This document shows, in pieces, positions 1 to 10,285 of a DNA stretch of 64,000 bases (positions are counted from its first letter, which is position 1; every line of letters starts with the position of its first letter). The translations under genes were made by a program, and so were the position numbers. The stretch covers positions 62,001 through 126,000 of the forward strand of contig CAWJYU010000004.1 in assembly GCA_963847235.1 (NCBI GenBank). Direction: 5' to 3'. This DNA is from JACDAN01 sp963847235 (GTDB lineage Bacteria > Actinomycetota > Thermoleophilia > Gaiellales > Gaiellaceae). Under the pieces are notes generated by a model, which was not told the origin of the DNA, ran no database searches, and saw nothing but the letters and a program-made list of their open reading frames with translations.

Positions 1-25
1 CGCGCTCACGTGCTCGTCCGCCATC

Positions 26-904
26 GTGAAGGTCCTACCACCTGAGCACGGTCGAGAAACGCGCGACGCCGTATTGTCCCCCGCCGTGGCCGATGTGAAA
101 CAGGAGGCGAAGGACGTTGCGCGCGGGCCCTTCGGCGAGGCGGTGGCGCGTTGGGGCCTCGTCTCGAAAGGAGCGCTCTATGTCCTCGTCGGCGTGATCG
201 CCGCCGACGTGGCGATCGCCGGCGGGCAGCGGCTGCGAGATCGCGGTGCCGCCGTTGCGACAGTCACGGACACCTGGTACGGCAAGGCGCTCGTCTTCCT
301 CCTGGCGGTGGGTCTCGCGGGGTACGCGGCGTGGCGATTCGCCCAGGGCGTCCTCGGGCGGCCTCTGGAGGGCGGCAAGAAGGAGGGCTGGTTGAAGCGG
401 ATCGGCTACTTCGCGCGCGCGGGCTGGTACCTCTTTCTCCTGTGGGTCGTCCTCGCGGCGCTGGCCGGCGCGGACGAGGAAAGCGGCTCCAGGGAAGAGG
501 ACCGCGCGACGGCCCGCGTCCTGGACTGGCCGCTCGGACGGTGGATCGTGGCCGCCGTCGGGCTCGGGATCCTCGGCGCCGGCGTCTTCAACTACTGGCG
601 CGGGATCACCATGAGCTTCAAGAAGAAGCTGAAGCTGCGGAAGATGAGCGAGCTCGAGGAGAAGGTGTTCACGATCATCGGCATGGTCGGGCACATCGCC
701 CGCGGCACCGTCTTCGGGCTGATCGGGTTCTTCCTCATGAAGGCGGCGTGGGAGTACGACCCCGAGGAGGCCGTGGGGCTCGACGGGGCGCTGTCGAAGA
801 TCCTCCAGGAGGACTACGGCGACACGATGCTCGGGATCGTCTCGGCCGGGCTGATCGCCTACGGCCTCTACTGCTTCGTGGAGGCTCGCTACCGCGAGGT
901 CTGA
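26..904 (+). CDS. DUF1206 family integral membrane protein
   Basis: A 292-residue protein with six predicted membrane helices (roughly residues 44-66, 87-106, 128-148, 172-191, 216-240 and 267-286). They are arranged as three similar two-helix units, which is the DUF1206 architecture. A charged loop (about 193-213, rich in Lys and Glu) separates the second and third units. The function of the family is unknown. The first start codon seen is GTG at 26; another in-frame GTG at 86 would remove 20 mostly polar residues and is possible. It converges on the PAP2 gene, and a hairpin lies just after its stop codon. Confidence 0.85.
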   Translation: MKVLPPEHGRETRDAVLSPAVADVKQEAKDVARGPFGEAVARWGLVSKGALYVLVGVIAADVAIAGGQRLRDRGAAVATVTDTWYGKALVFLLAVGLAGYAAWRFAQGVLGRPLEGGKKEGWLKRIGYFARAGWYLFLLWVVLAALAGADEESGSREEDRATARVLDWPLGRWIVAAVGLGILGAGVFNYWRGITMSFKKKLKLRKMSELEEKVFTIIGMVGHIARGTVFGLIGFFLMKAAWEYDPEEAVGLDGALSKILQEDYGDTMLGIVSAGLIAYGLYCFVEARYREV

Positions 905-914
905 CGGCGCGCTT

Positions 915-931
915 CTGAGGCGCAGCCTCAG
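915..931. terminator. Bidirectional hairpin between convergent genes
   Basis: CTGAGGC-GCA-GCCTCAG is a perfect 7-bp stem with a 3-nt loop. It begins 11 bases after the DUF1206 stop, at the expected 3' end of the PAP2 gene. There is no T-run, so termination efficiency is uncertain. Confidence 0.4.
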
Positions 932-1570
932 GTGAAGGAGGACGACGCAGAGCGCGACCCAGGCGAGCCCGAGGCTGAACCCGGCGATCACGTCGCTGAG
1001 GTAGTGCACGCCGAGGTAGAGGCGGCTGAACCCGATCAGCAGGATCAGCGCGGCGGCTGCGGCCAGGATTCCGATCTGACGGCGCCGCGTGGACGCGTGC
1101 CGCGCCGCGATGTAGCCGATCGTCCCGTAGACGGCGAGCGAGACCGACGCGTGGCCGCTCGGGAACGAGTACGTGCTCTCGGTCGCCAGCGGGTCCGGGA
1201 AGAACGGCCGCTCGCGCTCGAAGCCCAGCTTGAGCCCGAAGGTGAGGATCTGGGCGCCGACCGCAGCGAGGAGGAGCAGCTCCAGCTCCGACGTCAGCCG
1301 TTTTCGGGCGAGCACGATCGCAGCAACAAGGGTCACGGTCGCGAGCACCGGGACGTTGCCCAGCCGCGTGACGTTCTCGAAGAACGTCGTCCAGCCCTCC
1401 GTCGCGTGCTCGTGGAGCCAGGCGGCGAACCGCGTGTCGAGATGCGTGTCGCCTTCGGAGAGCTCCTCGACGGTGAGCCCGAAGATCCAGGCGCCGAGCG
1501 TGAGGACGAGGATTCCGCCGACGAGCTCGAGGCCCAGGACGTTGACGAATCTGGCGACTCGGGCAGGCAT
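928..1570 (-). CDS. PAP2-family membrane phosphatase
   Basis: Phosphatidic-acid-phosphatase/undecaprenyl-pyrophosphatase-type protein of about 214 residues. All three PAP2 motifs are present: KLGFERERP, PSGH, and SRLYLGVHYLSD, which carries the catalytic His. Several hydrophobic helices are consistent with an integral membrane enzyme acting on lipid phosphates. I chose the ATG at 1570, which leaves 25 bp to the divergent thiolase; an ATG at 1609 would overlap that gene. In the coding frame no stop occurs until position 35, antisense across the whole DUF1206 gene. A TGA one frame away at 928-930 sits exactly where the family usually ends, so a one-base indel near the 3' end is likely and the end given here is approximate. 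Confidence 0.75.
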
Positions 1571-1595
1571 CGGGCCATTGTTACCCTCACTCCGT

Positions 1596-2740
<1,145 letters not shown>

Positions 2741-2744
<4 letters not shown>

Positions 2745-2756
2745 ACCTCAGTTCAG
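2741..2756. terminator. Small hairpin at the convergent gene ends
   Basis: CTGAAC-CTCA-GTTCAG is a 6-bp stem overlapping the thiolase stop codon and the end of the convergent hydrolase remnant. There is no T-run, so it is only a weak bidirectional terminator candidate. Confidence 0.3.
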
Positions 2757-3507
2757 CCGCGTGCCGAGACCCGACAGAAAGTCGAGAGTCAGATGAGAGA
2801 GCTCTTCGGGCGCCCGCCAGGGAATCATGTGATCGGCCTCCTCGATTACGGCCGACCGAGCACCGGGGATCTCCCGCGCCAGAACGGCGCCGATCTTCGT
2901 TGATCCCGCGCGACGTCCCGTCCGCCCGTGATCACGAGCGTCGGAACGGTTATGCCGCCCACCCGCTCGGCGATGGGCTCGTCGGTAGCCGGGTCCTCGC
3001 TGTTCGACCCGACAGCGTTCTCCACGAACATCGCCCGTAGCTCGGCGTCGGTGCCCATCGGCGCCCACGCCTCCATGTCGAGCTCGGCCATGGCCTCGCA
3101 GTCCTCGCCTCCTCGGCCGCCTCCCAGCGGGCGATCTGCTCTGGCGTCCAGTCCACGTCCAGCGGTACCCGGGGAGACCGGAGCCGACGAGGACGAGCTC
3201 CGCGACACGATCGGGATGATCGACGTGCCGCGGTCAGCGCGATTGCTACCGCCGCGCGAGGCGCCGACGAGCGCGGCCTGCTCAACGCCGGCCGCATCGA
3301 GGACGGAGACCAGGTCGTCGACGACCGAGTAGGGGCCGCTTCGGCATCGGCGAGCGCCCGAAGCCGCGCTGGTCGTAGCGAATGACGCGGTGGCGTTCGG
3401 CAAGGAGCGGGACGACCGGCTCCCAGATCCGCGAGTCGACGACGCCTTCGTGCAGGAGGACGAGCGGACGGGCCTTCGCCGGTCTCGTCGTACCAGAGGT
3501 CGGTCAC
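2748..3507 (-). pseudogene. Decayed or multiply frameshifted alpha/beta hydrolase
   Basis: Reading this strand in three frames reconstructs one alpha/beta-hydrolase. It starts at GTG 3507 with VTDLWYDETGEG. The next frame gives the strand and oxyanion region LVLLHEGVVDSRIW and YDQRGFGRSP. Another gives DDLVSVLDAAGVEQAALVG with the nucleophile elbow GASRGG. The C-terminus carries the catalytic-His region EEADHMIPWRAPEEL and a stop at 2748. At least four or five frame changes fall within about 760 bases, many more than in neighbouring damaged genes. This is therefore either a genuine pseudogene or an especially error-prone stretch. The closest functional guess is a small esterase or haloalkane-dehalogenase-like hydrolase. 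Confidence 0.7.
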
Positions 3508-3533
3508 GGCCGTTGACGTTAGCCTGCCGCGGC

Positions 3534-4367
3534 GTGGAGTTCGAGCACGTCCTCGTCGTCGGCGCCGGCCAGATGGGCGGCGGCATCGCCCAGGTCGCAG
3601 CGGCCGCCGGCTGTCGGGTCTCGCTCCACGACGCCGTGCCTGGTGCGACCGACCGGTCGCTCGAGACGATCCGGAAGAGCGCGTCGAAGCTGGCGGAGAA
3701 GGGGGGACCGGATCCCGACGAGGTGCTGGCACGGATCGAGCCCGTCGACGACCTCGTCCCCGCCGACCTGATGGTCGAGGCCGTCGTCGAGGACCTGGCG
3801 GTGAAGGAGGACATCTTCCGCCGGGCGGACTCGACGCTGCCGCTCGAGGCCGTGCTCGCGTCCAACACGTCGTCGATCCCGATCGGCTCGCTCGCAGCCG
3901 TGACGGGCCGGCCGGACAAGGTGATCGGGATGCACTTCTTCAACCCGGTGCCGGTGCTGAAGCTTGTCGAGGTGATCCGCGGCAAGGAGACCTCGGAGGA
4001 GACCGCCCGGTCGGTCGTCGCCTTCGCGGAGGAGCTCGGCAAGGTGCCGGCGCAGGCGAACGACTTTCCCGGGTTCGTCTCCAACCGGATCTTGATGCCG
4101 TTCATCAACGAGGCGGTCTGGGCGCTCCACACCGGCGTCGCAGAGCCGGAGGCGATCGACACGATCGCGAAGCTCGGGTTCGCGCATCCGATGGGGCCGC
4201 TGGCGCTCGCCGACCTGATCGGGCTCGACACGTGTGTGGCGATCATGGAGGTGCTGCACGACGGCCTCGGCGACGACAAGTACGCGCCGTGCCCGCTTCT
4301 GCGAGAGCACGTCGAGGCGGGCCGGCTGGGCCGGAAGTCAGGCGAGGGCTTCTACAGCTACGACTGA
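3534..4367 (+). CDS. 3-hydroxyacyl-CoA (3-hydroxybutyryl-CoA) dehydrogenase
   Basis: An NAD-dependent dehydrogenase of 277 residues, the usual length of the single-function family, that oxidises 3-hydroxyacyl-CoA in beta-oxidation. The N-terminal Rossmann motif is GAGQMG (residues 10-15). NTSS (111-114) and HFFNP with the catalytic His at 134 follow, then the FPGFVSNR motif that opens the C-terminal substrate domain. The GTG at 3534 is chosen because it directly precedes the first Rossmann strand; TAGCCT at 3520-3525 lies 8 nt upstream, again a leaderless arrangement. The gene lies between the hydrolase remnant and a convergent nucleotidyltransferase gene, whose stop overlaps it by 10 bp. Confidence 0.92.
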   Translation: MEFEHVLVVGAGQMGGGIAQVAAAAGCRVSLHDAVPGATDRSLETIRKSASKLAEKGGPDPDEVLARIEPVDDLVPADLMVEAVVEDLAVKEDIFRRADSTLPLEAVLASNTSSIPIGSLAAVTGRPDKVIGMHFFNPVPVLKLVEVIRGKETSEETARSVVAFAEELGKVPAQANDFPGFVSNRILMPFINEAVWALHTGVAEPEAIDTIAKLGFAHPMGPLALADLIGLDTCVAIMEVLHDGLGDDKYAPCPLLREHVEAGRLGRKSGEGFYSYD

Positions 4368-4876
4368 CCGCGCTCGCGTTCGCGCCGAAGCTCCAATGTT
4401 TGTCGGAGCACCGGCAACTGAGCAAGGTCCTTTGGCCGTCCTGCTGCTTCCTTCATTCGGATGATGTCTGGCAGCGCGGCGACAAGGACGGTCTGACCCC
4501 AGAGGTCAGCTGAGACGGCTGCGCGCTTCAAGTCTCCATAACCAGTGGTGCCTGATGGAGCAAACAGCAGGTCGATGTCGCCGCTCGGCGTGTGCAATGT
4601 CCAGCTGTCGACGCTTCCGAGAAACCTCGCGTCGATCGGAAACTCGATCCCGGAAGGATCCCTGGGGATCCGAAGGCGTGCATCGAGATGCTTGAGCGCA
4701 TTGGCGAGACGTTCGAGGTTCTCGGGCTGGCGCTCGGGCGTGACATCGAGATCCTGAGTTATCAACGGGCCGCCCTGTGCGATGGCGGCGATCGCTCCGA
4801 TCACGATGAACTGGACGTCATGCTCGACGAGGGTCGAGATCAGGCGCTTGGGGTCGAGTCGCTCAGGCTGCGCCAC
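4358..4876 (-). CDS. Nucleotidyltransferase-fold protein, probable toxin of an XRE/NTase pair
   Basis: A 172-residue protein with the minimal nucleotidyltransferase signature: a hydrophobic strand and GAIAAIAQGG, then the metal-binding DxD of TQDLDV, and a third acidic strand GDIDLLF. This resembles AbiEii/MNT-type proteins found next to HTH or HEPN partners. The start ATG at 4876 lies inside the end of the upstream XRE gene (14-bp overlap), so the two are translationally coupled. By context I infer a toxin-antitoxin or abortive-infection module. Substrate and target cannot be read from the sequence. The pair seems less GC-rich than its neighbours. Confidence 0.65.
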   Translation of the reverse strand: MAQPERLDPKRLISTLVEHDVQFIVIGAIAAIAQGGPLITQDLDVTPERQPENLERLANALKHLDARLRIPRDPSGIEFPIDARFLGSVDSWTLHTPSGDIDLLFAPSGTTGYGDLKRAAVSADLWGQTVLVAALPDIIRMKEAAGRPKDLAQLPVLRQTLELRRERERGQS

Positions 4877-5171
4877 GAATCTCTCCGAACACTGCTTCGC
4901 GTTCGAGCGCGTCCTCGATGCGGCCTTGGGGGGAGAGCTCGAGCATTCGCTCGATGTAGGGGATGTACGAATCGTCGTAGTTCGCGAGCGAGTAGGTCAG
5001 CTCGAAACCGCAGGCGCGAATCAATTCGACCAGGGTCTCGAGGCTTGGCTCGACTCGCCCATTCTCCCAGCGGGCGATCTGCGACTGGGGACGGCCAACG
5101 CGCCGACCGAGCTCGGCTTGCGTGAGCCTGGCTCGGAGGCGTGCCGCTCGAAGAATGTCGCCGCTAATCAT
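4863..5171 (-). CDS. XRE-family helix-turn-helix protein, probable antitoxin/regulator
   Basis: A 102-residue protein with an N-terminal XRE/Cro HTH: RARLTQAELGRRVG as the first helices and SQIARWENG as the recognition helix. A C-terminal tail (about residues 60-102) has no recognisable domain and may contact the partner. The ATG at 5171 is preceded by AGAGG at a 6-nt spacing, which favours it over an ATG 18 bases upstream. The partner nucleotidyltransferase gene overlaps its 3' end. The intergenic region to the divergent acyl-CoA dehydrogenase is unusually AT-rich and must hold both promoters. Confidence 0.75.
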   Translation of the reverse strand: MISGDILRAARLRARLTQAELGRRVGRPQSQIARWENGRVEPSLETLVELIRACGFELTYSLANYDDSYIPYIERMLELSPQGRIEDALEREAVFGEIRGAA

Positions 5172-5215
5172 TTTTGTCCTCTGCAACATAGCATTTATGT
5201 TCTTACTACCGTTCG

Positions 5216-5221
5216 TATACT
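5216..5221 (+). promoter_or_regulatory. -10 box TATACT of the acyl-CoA dehydrogenase gene
   Basis: TATACT ends 6 nt before the GTG start at 5228, so transcription should begin at or next to the start codon. It lies in the AT-rich 56-bp gap shared with the divergent XRE gene. Confidence 0.6.
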
Positions 5222-5227
5222 CGCCGC

Positions 5228-6391
5228 GTGGACTTCGAGCTCACCGAATCGCAGCGCGAGATCCGCTCACTGACGCGCGAGTTCGCGGACGCCGAAATCG
5301 CGCCACACGCTTCCGACTGGGACCGCGAGCACCGCTTCCCGCGCGAGCTCTACCCGAAGCTCGCCGAGCTCGGCCTGATGGGAGTGTGCGTCCCTGAGGA
5401 GTACGGCGGGGCGGGCGCCGACTTCCTCTCCTACGTCCTGGTGCTCGAGGAGCTTTCACGGGCGGACGCCGGGGTAGGCGTCACGGTCGCCGTCCACACG
5501 AGCGCCTGCACGCTTCCGATCCTCGCCTTCGGCACCGACGAGCAGCGCTCGCGCTTCGTCCCGCCGCTCGCACGCGGCGAAGGGATCGGCGCTTTTGCGC
5601 TGACCGAGCCCGAGGCCGGCTCCGATGCCGCATCGCTCCGCACGAAAGCGGAGGCGAACGGCGACGGCTGGACGATCACCGGCGCCAAGCAATGGATCAC
5701 GAACGGGGCGCACGCCTCGACCTTCTTGCTCTTCGCCCGCACGGACCCCGGCACGCCGGGAGCGAAGGGCGTGTCGGCGTTCGTTCTCGACGCCGACCAC
5801 GTCCGGGTCACCCGTGAGGAGGAGAAGCTCGGCCTCAACTCGTCGGTGACGAACGACATCGTCGTCGAGGGCGCCCAGGTCGGCCGGGACCGCTTGCTGC
5901 ACGAGGAGGGCAAGGGCTTCAACGTCGCGATGGCGACGCTCGACGGCGGGAGGGTCGGGATCGCCGCGCAGGCGCTCGGCATTGCGCAGGCCGCGTACGA
6001 CGTCGCGCGCGAGTACGCGAAGGAGCGCCGTACCTTCGGCAAGGCGATCGGGGAGCACCAGGCGATCCAGTGGAAGCTCGCGGACATGTCCACCGAGATC
6101 GACGCCGCGCGCCTCCTCGTCTATCGAGCCGCGTGGCTGAAGGAACAGGGGCGGCCGCACACCGAGGAGGGCGCGAAGGCGAAGCTCTTCGCGTCGGAGA
6201 TGGCGCGCCGGCAGACGGCTGAGGCGATCCAGATCCTCGGCGGCTACGGCTACACCAAGGAGTTCCCGGTCGAGCGCTTCTACCGCGACGCGAAGATCAC
6301 GGAGATCTACGAGGGCACGAGCGAGATCCAGCGGCTCGTCATCGCCAGGTCGGTGCTCGAGCTGAAGAAGCGCGAGCTGGCGGCGGGCTGA
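5228..6391 (+). CDS. Acyl-CoA dehydrogenase
   Basis: A 387-residue flavoenzyme, full length for the short/medium-chain acyl-CoA dehydrogenase family. It introduces the alpha-beta double bond and passes electrons to ETF. Visible features are FALTEPEAGSDAAS (flavin/substrate loop), WITNGAHA, the RRTFGKAIGEHQAIQW helix and the C-terminal IYEGTSEIQ, whose Glu362 is the expected catalytic base. ETF and ETF-QO genes lie about 9 kb downstream. Chain-length preference cannot be assigned, and a branched-chain acyl-CoA role is possible given the propionyl-CoA genes nearby. Confidence 0.93.
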   Translation: MDFELTESQREIRSLTREFADAEIAPHASDWDREHRFPRELYPKLAELGLMGVCVPEEYGGAGADFLSYVLVLEELSRADAGVGVTVAVHTSACTLPILAFGTDEQRSRFVPPLARGEGIGAFALTEPEAGSDAASLRTKAEANGDGWTITGAKQWITNGAHASTFLLFARTDPGTPGAKGVSAFVLDADHVRVTREEEKLGLNSSVTNDIVVEGAQVGRDRLLHEEGKGFNVAMATLDGGRVGIAAQALGIAQAAYDVAREYAKERRTFGKAIGEHQAIQWKLADMSTEIDAARLLVYRAAWLKEQGRPHTEEGAKAKLFASEMARRQTAEAIQILGGYGYTKEFPVERFYRDAKITEIYEGTSEIQRLVIARSVLELKKRELAAG

Positions 6392-6485
6392 ACGAGCTGA
6401 TCGAGGGTCGGCCGCGGGCGCGTCGGATGACATCCGGCCGTCCGCAGCTCGGACGCCGGGCCGCCCAAGCGGGCCTGAGGTCGCT

Positions 6486-6502
6486 AGTAACAGACTGTTA
6501 CT
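6486..6502. repeat. Palindromic repeat AGTAACAG-A-CTGTTACT (copy 1)
   Basis: Eight-base arms around one central A, followed by TGGG. It is one of four related intergenic palindromes in the window and lies about 95 bp after the acyl-CoA dehydrogenase stop. Confidence 0.7.
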
Positions 6503-6541
6503 TGGGTGCCGCGCCCGCTTGTGGCGCCCGTCACCGTCCTT

Positions 6542-6556
6542 GTAACAGACTGTTAC
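6542..6556. repeat. Palindromic repeat GTAACAG-A-CTGTTAC (copy 2)
   Basis: Seven-base arms around one central A, followed by TTGG. It lies 39 bp after copy 1 in the same orientation, in the 217-bp gap before the cobalamin adenosyltransferase gene. Nothing else is recognisable in that gap apart from the -10 box TAAGCT at 6596-6601. Confidence 0.7.
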
Positions 6557-6608
6557 TTGGCCCAACGGCCCGGCGAGAGGCTCCGGCTCGGCGCCTAAGC
6601 TTCTTCTC

Positions 6609-7181
6609 GTGCCGCGCGCGAAGGACGAGCCGGTCCGCCTGACCCGCATCTACACGGGCGGCGGCGACAAGGGCGAGACGAGCCTCGGCGACGGGACGCG
6701 CGTCCCCAAGCTGGACTGCCGGATCGCCGCGTTCGGGACGGTCGACGAGGTCAACTCCTTCCTCGGCCTAGCCGTCGCCGCCGGGCCACCCGAAGCCATA
6801 CATGAGGTGCTCTCCCGGGTCCAGAACGAGCTCTTCGACGTGGGTGCCGACATCAGTGTCCCGTTCGGGATCGCCGAGCGTCTCCGGACGACGCAGGAGC
6901 AGATCGACGCGCTCGAGGCCGACTGCGACCGGTTCAACGCAGACCTGCCCGAGCTGAAGAGCTTCGTGCTTCCCGGCGGCAGCGAGCTCGCCGCCCGGCT
7001 GCACGTCGCCCGCGCCACCTGCCGCCGGGCGGAGCGGGACGTCCTCGACGCGGCCGAGCGCGTGGAGATCAACCCGCTCGTCCCGGTCTACCTCAACCGC
7101 CTCTCGGACCTCCTGTTCATCCTCGCCCGGGCTTCCAATCCCGGCACGGAAGTGCTTTGGAAGCCTGGGAGCTCCTCCTAG
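6609..7181 (+). CDS. Cob(I)alamin adenosyltransferase, PduO type
   Basis: A 190-residue corrinoid adenosyltransferase that makes adenosylcobalamin from cob(I)alamin and ATP. The ATP-binding N-terminus RIYTGGGDKGETSL is intact, as are FGTVDEVNS, the FVLPGG loop and the RRAERD helix characteristic of the PduO family. The GTG at 6609 follows TAAGCT by 7 nt. Its position a few hundred bases before the methylmalonyl-CoA mutase gene shows that it supplies or repairs that enzyme's cofactor. It overlaps the next gene by 25 bp. Confidence 0.93.
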   Translation: MPRAKDEPVRLTRIYTGGGDKGETSLGDGTRVPKLDCRIAAFGTVDEVNSFLGLAVAAGPPEAIHEVLSRVQNELFDVGADISVPFGIAERLRTTQEQIDALEADCDRFNADLPELKSFVLPGGSELAARLHVARATCRRAERDVLDAAERVEINPLVPVYLNRLSDLLFILARASNPGTEVLWKPGSSS

Positions 7182-7906
7182 CGTTCGGGGTCTCATTCGT
7201 CGCCGGCTACCTTGGCTCGGCGGTCGGCCTCGTGCTCGGGACGCTTCGCCTGCCGGCGATCCTGCTCCTCTCCGGCGATGCCTCCGCCGGCGCGGGGACG
7301 AACATCGCGATCAGCGCCGCCTCCGCCGCGTCGGGCGGCTACCGCCATGCCCGCGAGGGACGAGTCGACCGGCGGATCGTGGCGTGGATGACGCCTCCGT
7401 CGATCGTCGGCGCCGTCGTCGGCGCACTGCTCACTGACGAGCTGCCGACGAAGCTCCTGCTGCTCGCGATCGCCGCGATCCTCGCGTGGAACGGGCTCGA
7501 CCTGCTCGTCCGGCCGGTCCGGCCGCGGGAGTCGTCGGAGCCCAAGATCACGCCGGCGGTCGTCTTCGGGTTCCTGATCGGAGTGCTGGGCGGCGCCGTC
7601 GGGGTCATCCTCGGCACCCTGCGCATGCCGGCGCTGCTGCGCGGCGTCGGCCTGACCGCGAAGCGAGCGGTCGGGACGAATCTGGTGATCGGCTTCGCCC
7701 TCGGCGCCGTCGCCTTCGTGACGCACGCGTTCCTCGGGAACGTCGACTGGCCGATCCTCGCGGCCGGCATCGCCGGCGCGCTTCCCGGGGGCTGGTTCGG
7801 CGCCCGCCTGACCGGCCGGATCGGAGAGGAGACGCTACGCCGTGCGATCGGCGTCGCGCTGCTGGCGATCTCGCTGGCGTTCCTGGCCGAAGTCGTGTTC
7901 GGCTAG
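7157..7906 (+). CDS. TauE/SafE-family membrane permease
   Basis: A 249-residue polytopic membrane protein with two homologous halves. Each half starts with a glycine-rich helix followed by a similar LGTLRLPA or LGTLRMPA segment, the internal repeat typical of the TauE/SafE (DUF81) family. Family members are proposed exporters of sulfite or small organosulfur anions; the substrate here is unknown. The only plausible start is TTG 7157, inside the adenosyltransferase gene, implying translational coupling. Its place between two B12 genes has no obvious functional reason. Confidence 0.8.
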   Translation: MEAWELLLAFGVSFVAGYLGSAVGLVLGTLRLPAILLLSGDASAGAGTNIAISAASAASGGYRHAREGRVDRRIVAWMTPPSIVGAVVGALLTDELPTKLLLLAIAAILAWNGLDLLVRPVRPRESSEPKITPAVVFGFLIGVLGGAVGVILGTLRMPALLRGVGLTAKRAVGTNLVIGFALGAVAFVTHAFLGNVDWPILAAGIAGALPGGWFGARLTGRIGEETLRRAIGVALLAISLAFLAEVVFG

Positions 7907-7927
7907 CTCTTCGTACACTTGGTGCGT

Positions 7928-9595
<1,668 letters not shown>

Positions 9596-9700
9596 AGCCG
9601 GCACCGGCCCCGCATGGAACCGGGGTGGACGGCGTCGTTAACACCACTTAATGCGGCGCTAACCGGAGGTCCGAAAATCGCGTCTAACCTGTGACGAGAC

Positions 9701-10258
9701 GTGGAAGGCGGCCTTTTCAGCTCCAGATCGTTCAACCGTGCCCTGCCCTGGCTGGCAGGGGCCGTGTTGCTGCTCGGCGTGCTCGCCTTCTGGCAGACGC
9801 AGATTCGGACTGACGATCCAAAGGAGACCTTCAGCAACGAGCCGGCGACGAACGTGGCCGCGGACAAGACCGTTCCGCTGCCGCCGGAAGCGCGCCAGAT
9901 CGCGGTCCAGTTCATCAAGACCGCAGTGGTCAGGAAGAACCTCCGCGACGCCTGGGCGATCTCCGGCCCGAGCATCAAGCAGAACATGACGCTCAAGCAA
10001 TGGATGACGGGCGAGATCCCGGTCGTCCCGTATCCGAACGCGGCCGTCAACGAGTCGCCGGTGAAGGTCGACTGGTCGTATCCGAACGACGTCTCCCTTC
10101 AGGTCGTCATGCAGCCGGGGAAGGGCTCGAAGGAGAAGCCGCAGGTCTTCTTCATCGGGCTGAAGAAGTTCGGCTCGGGCGCAAACGCGAAGTGGCTCGT
10201 CGACTACTGGGCGCCGTACGCTCCGCCGCCCATCCCGAGCGCTCCGCAGCAGGGGTAA
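9701..10258 (+). CDS. Membrane-anchored protein of unknown function (paralogue A)
   Basis: A 185-residue protein with one N-terminal membrane helix (about residues 13-31) and an extracytoplasmic domain, ending in a Pro/Ala-rich tail. I do not recognise a family. It shares with the next gene the order: helix, linker, a helix ending in an AW or AYDL motif, then IPVVPYP (IPVVPFP in the partner), a short beta segment and WLVDYWAP (WLVSSWAP in the partner). The two are therefore tandem paralogues. The fold may resemble small lumazine-synthase-like or SnoaL-like domains; this is only a guess. TAACCT at 9685-9690 lies 10 nt before the GTG. Confidence 0.7.
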   Translation: MEGGLFSSRSFNRALPWLAGAVLLLGVLAFWQTQIRTDDPKETFSNEPATNVAADKTVPLPPEARQIAVQFIKTAVVRKNLRDAWAISGPSIKQNMTLKQWMTGEIPVVPYPNAAVNESPVKVDWSYPNDVSLQVVMQPGKGSKEKPQVFFIGLKKFGSGANAKWLVDYWAPYAPPPIPSAPQQG

Positions 10259-10285
10259 GCACCCGACGCCTCCGATGCCCCGGGC

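Noticed and set aside
35..925. PAP2 gene continuing for 300 more codons antisense through DUF1206
   Set aside because: The extension has no PAP2-like or membrane character. DUF1206 on the other strand is a complete, recognisable protein, and a stop one frame away fits the normal PAP2 end.
4488..4515. GGTCTGACCCC similar to the REP palindrome of 27559-27706
   Set aside because: It lies within the coding sequence of the nucleotidyltransferase and lacks a paired inverted copy, so it is probably chance similarity.
6392..7927. Cobalamin riboswitch before the B12-related genes
   Set aside because: The gaps are short and I do not see the conserved B12-box sequence or enough leader length; these genes look leaderless.
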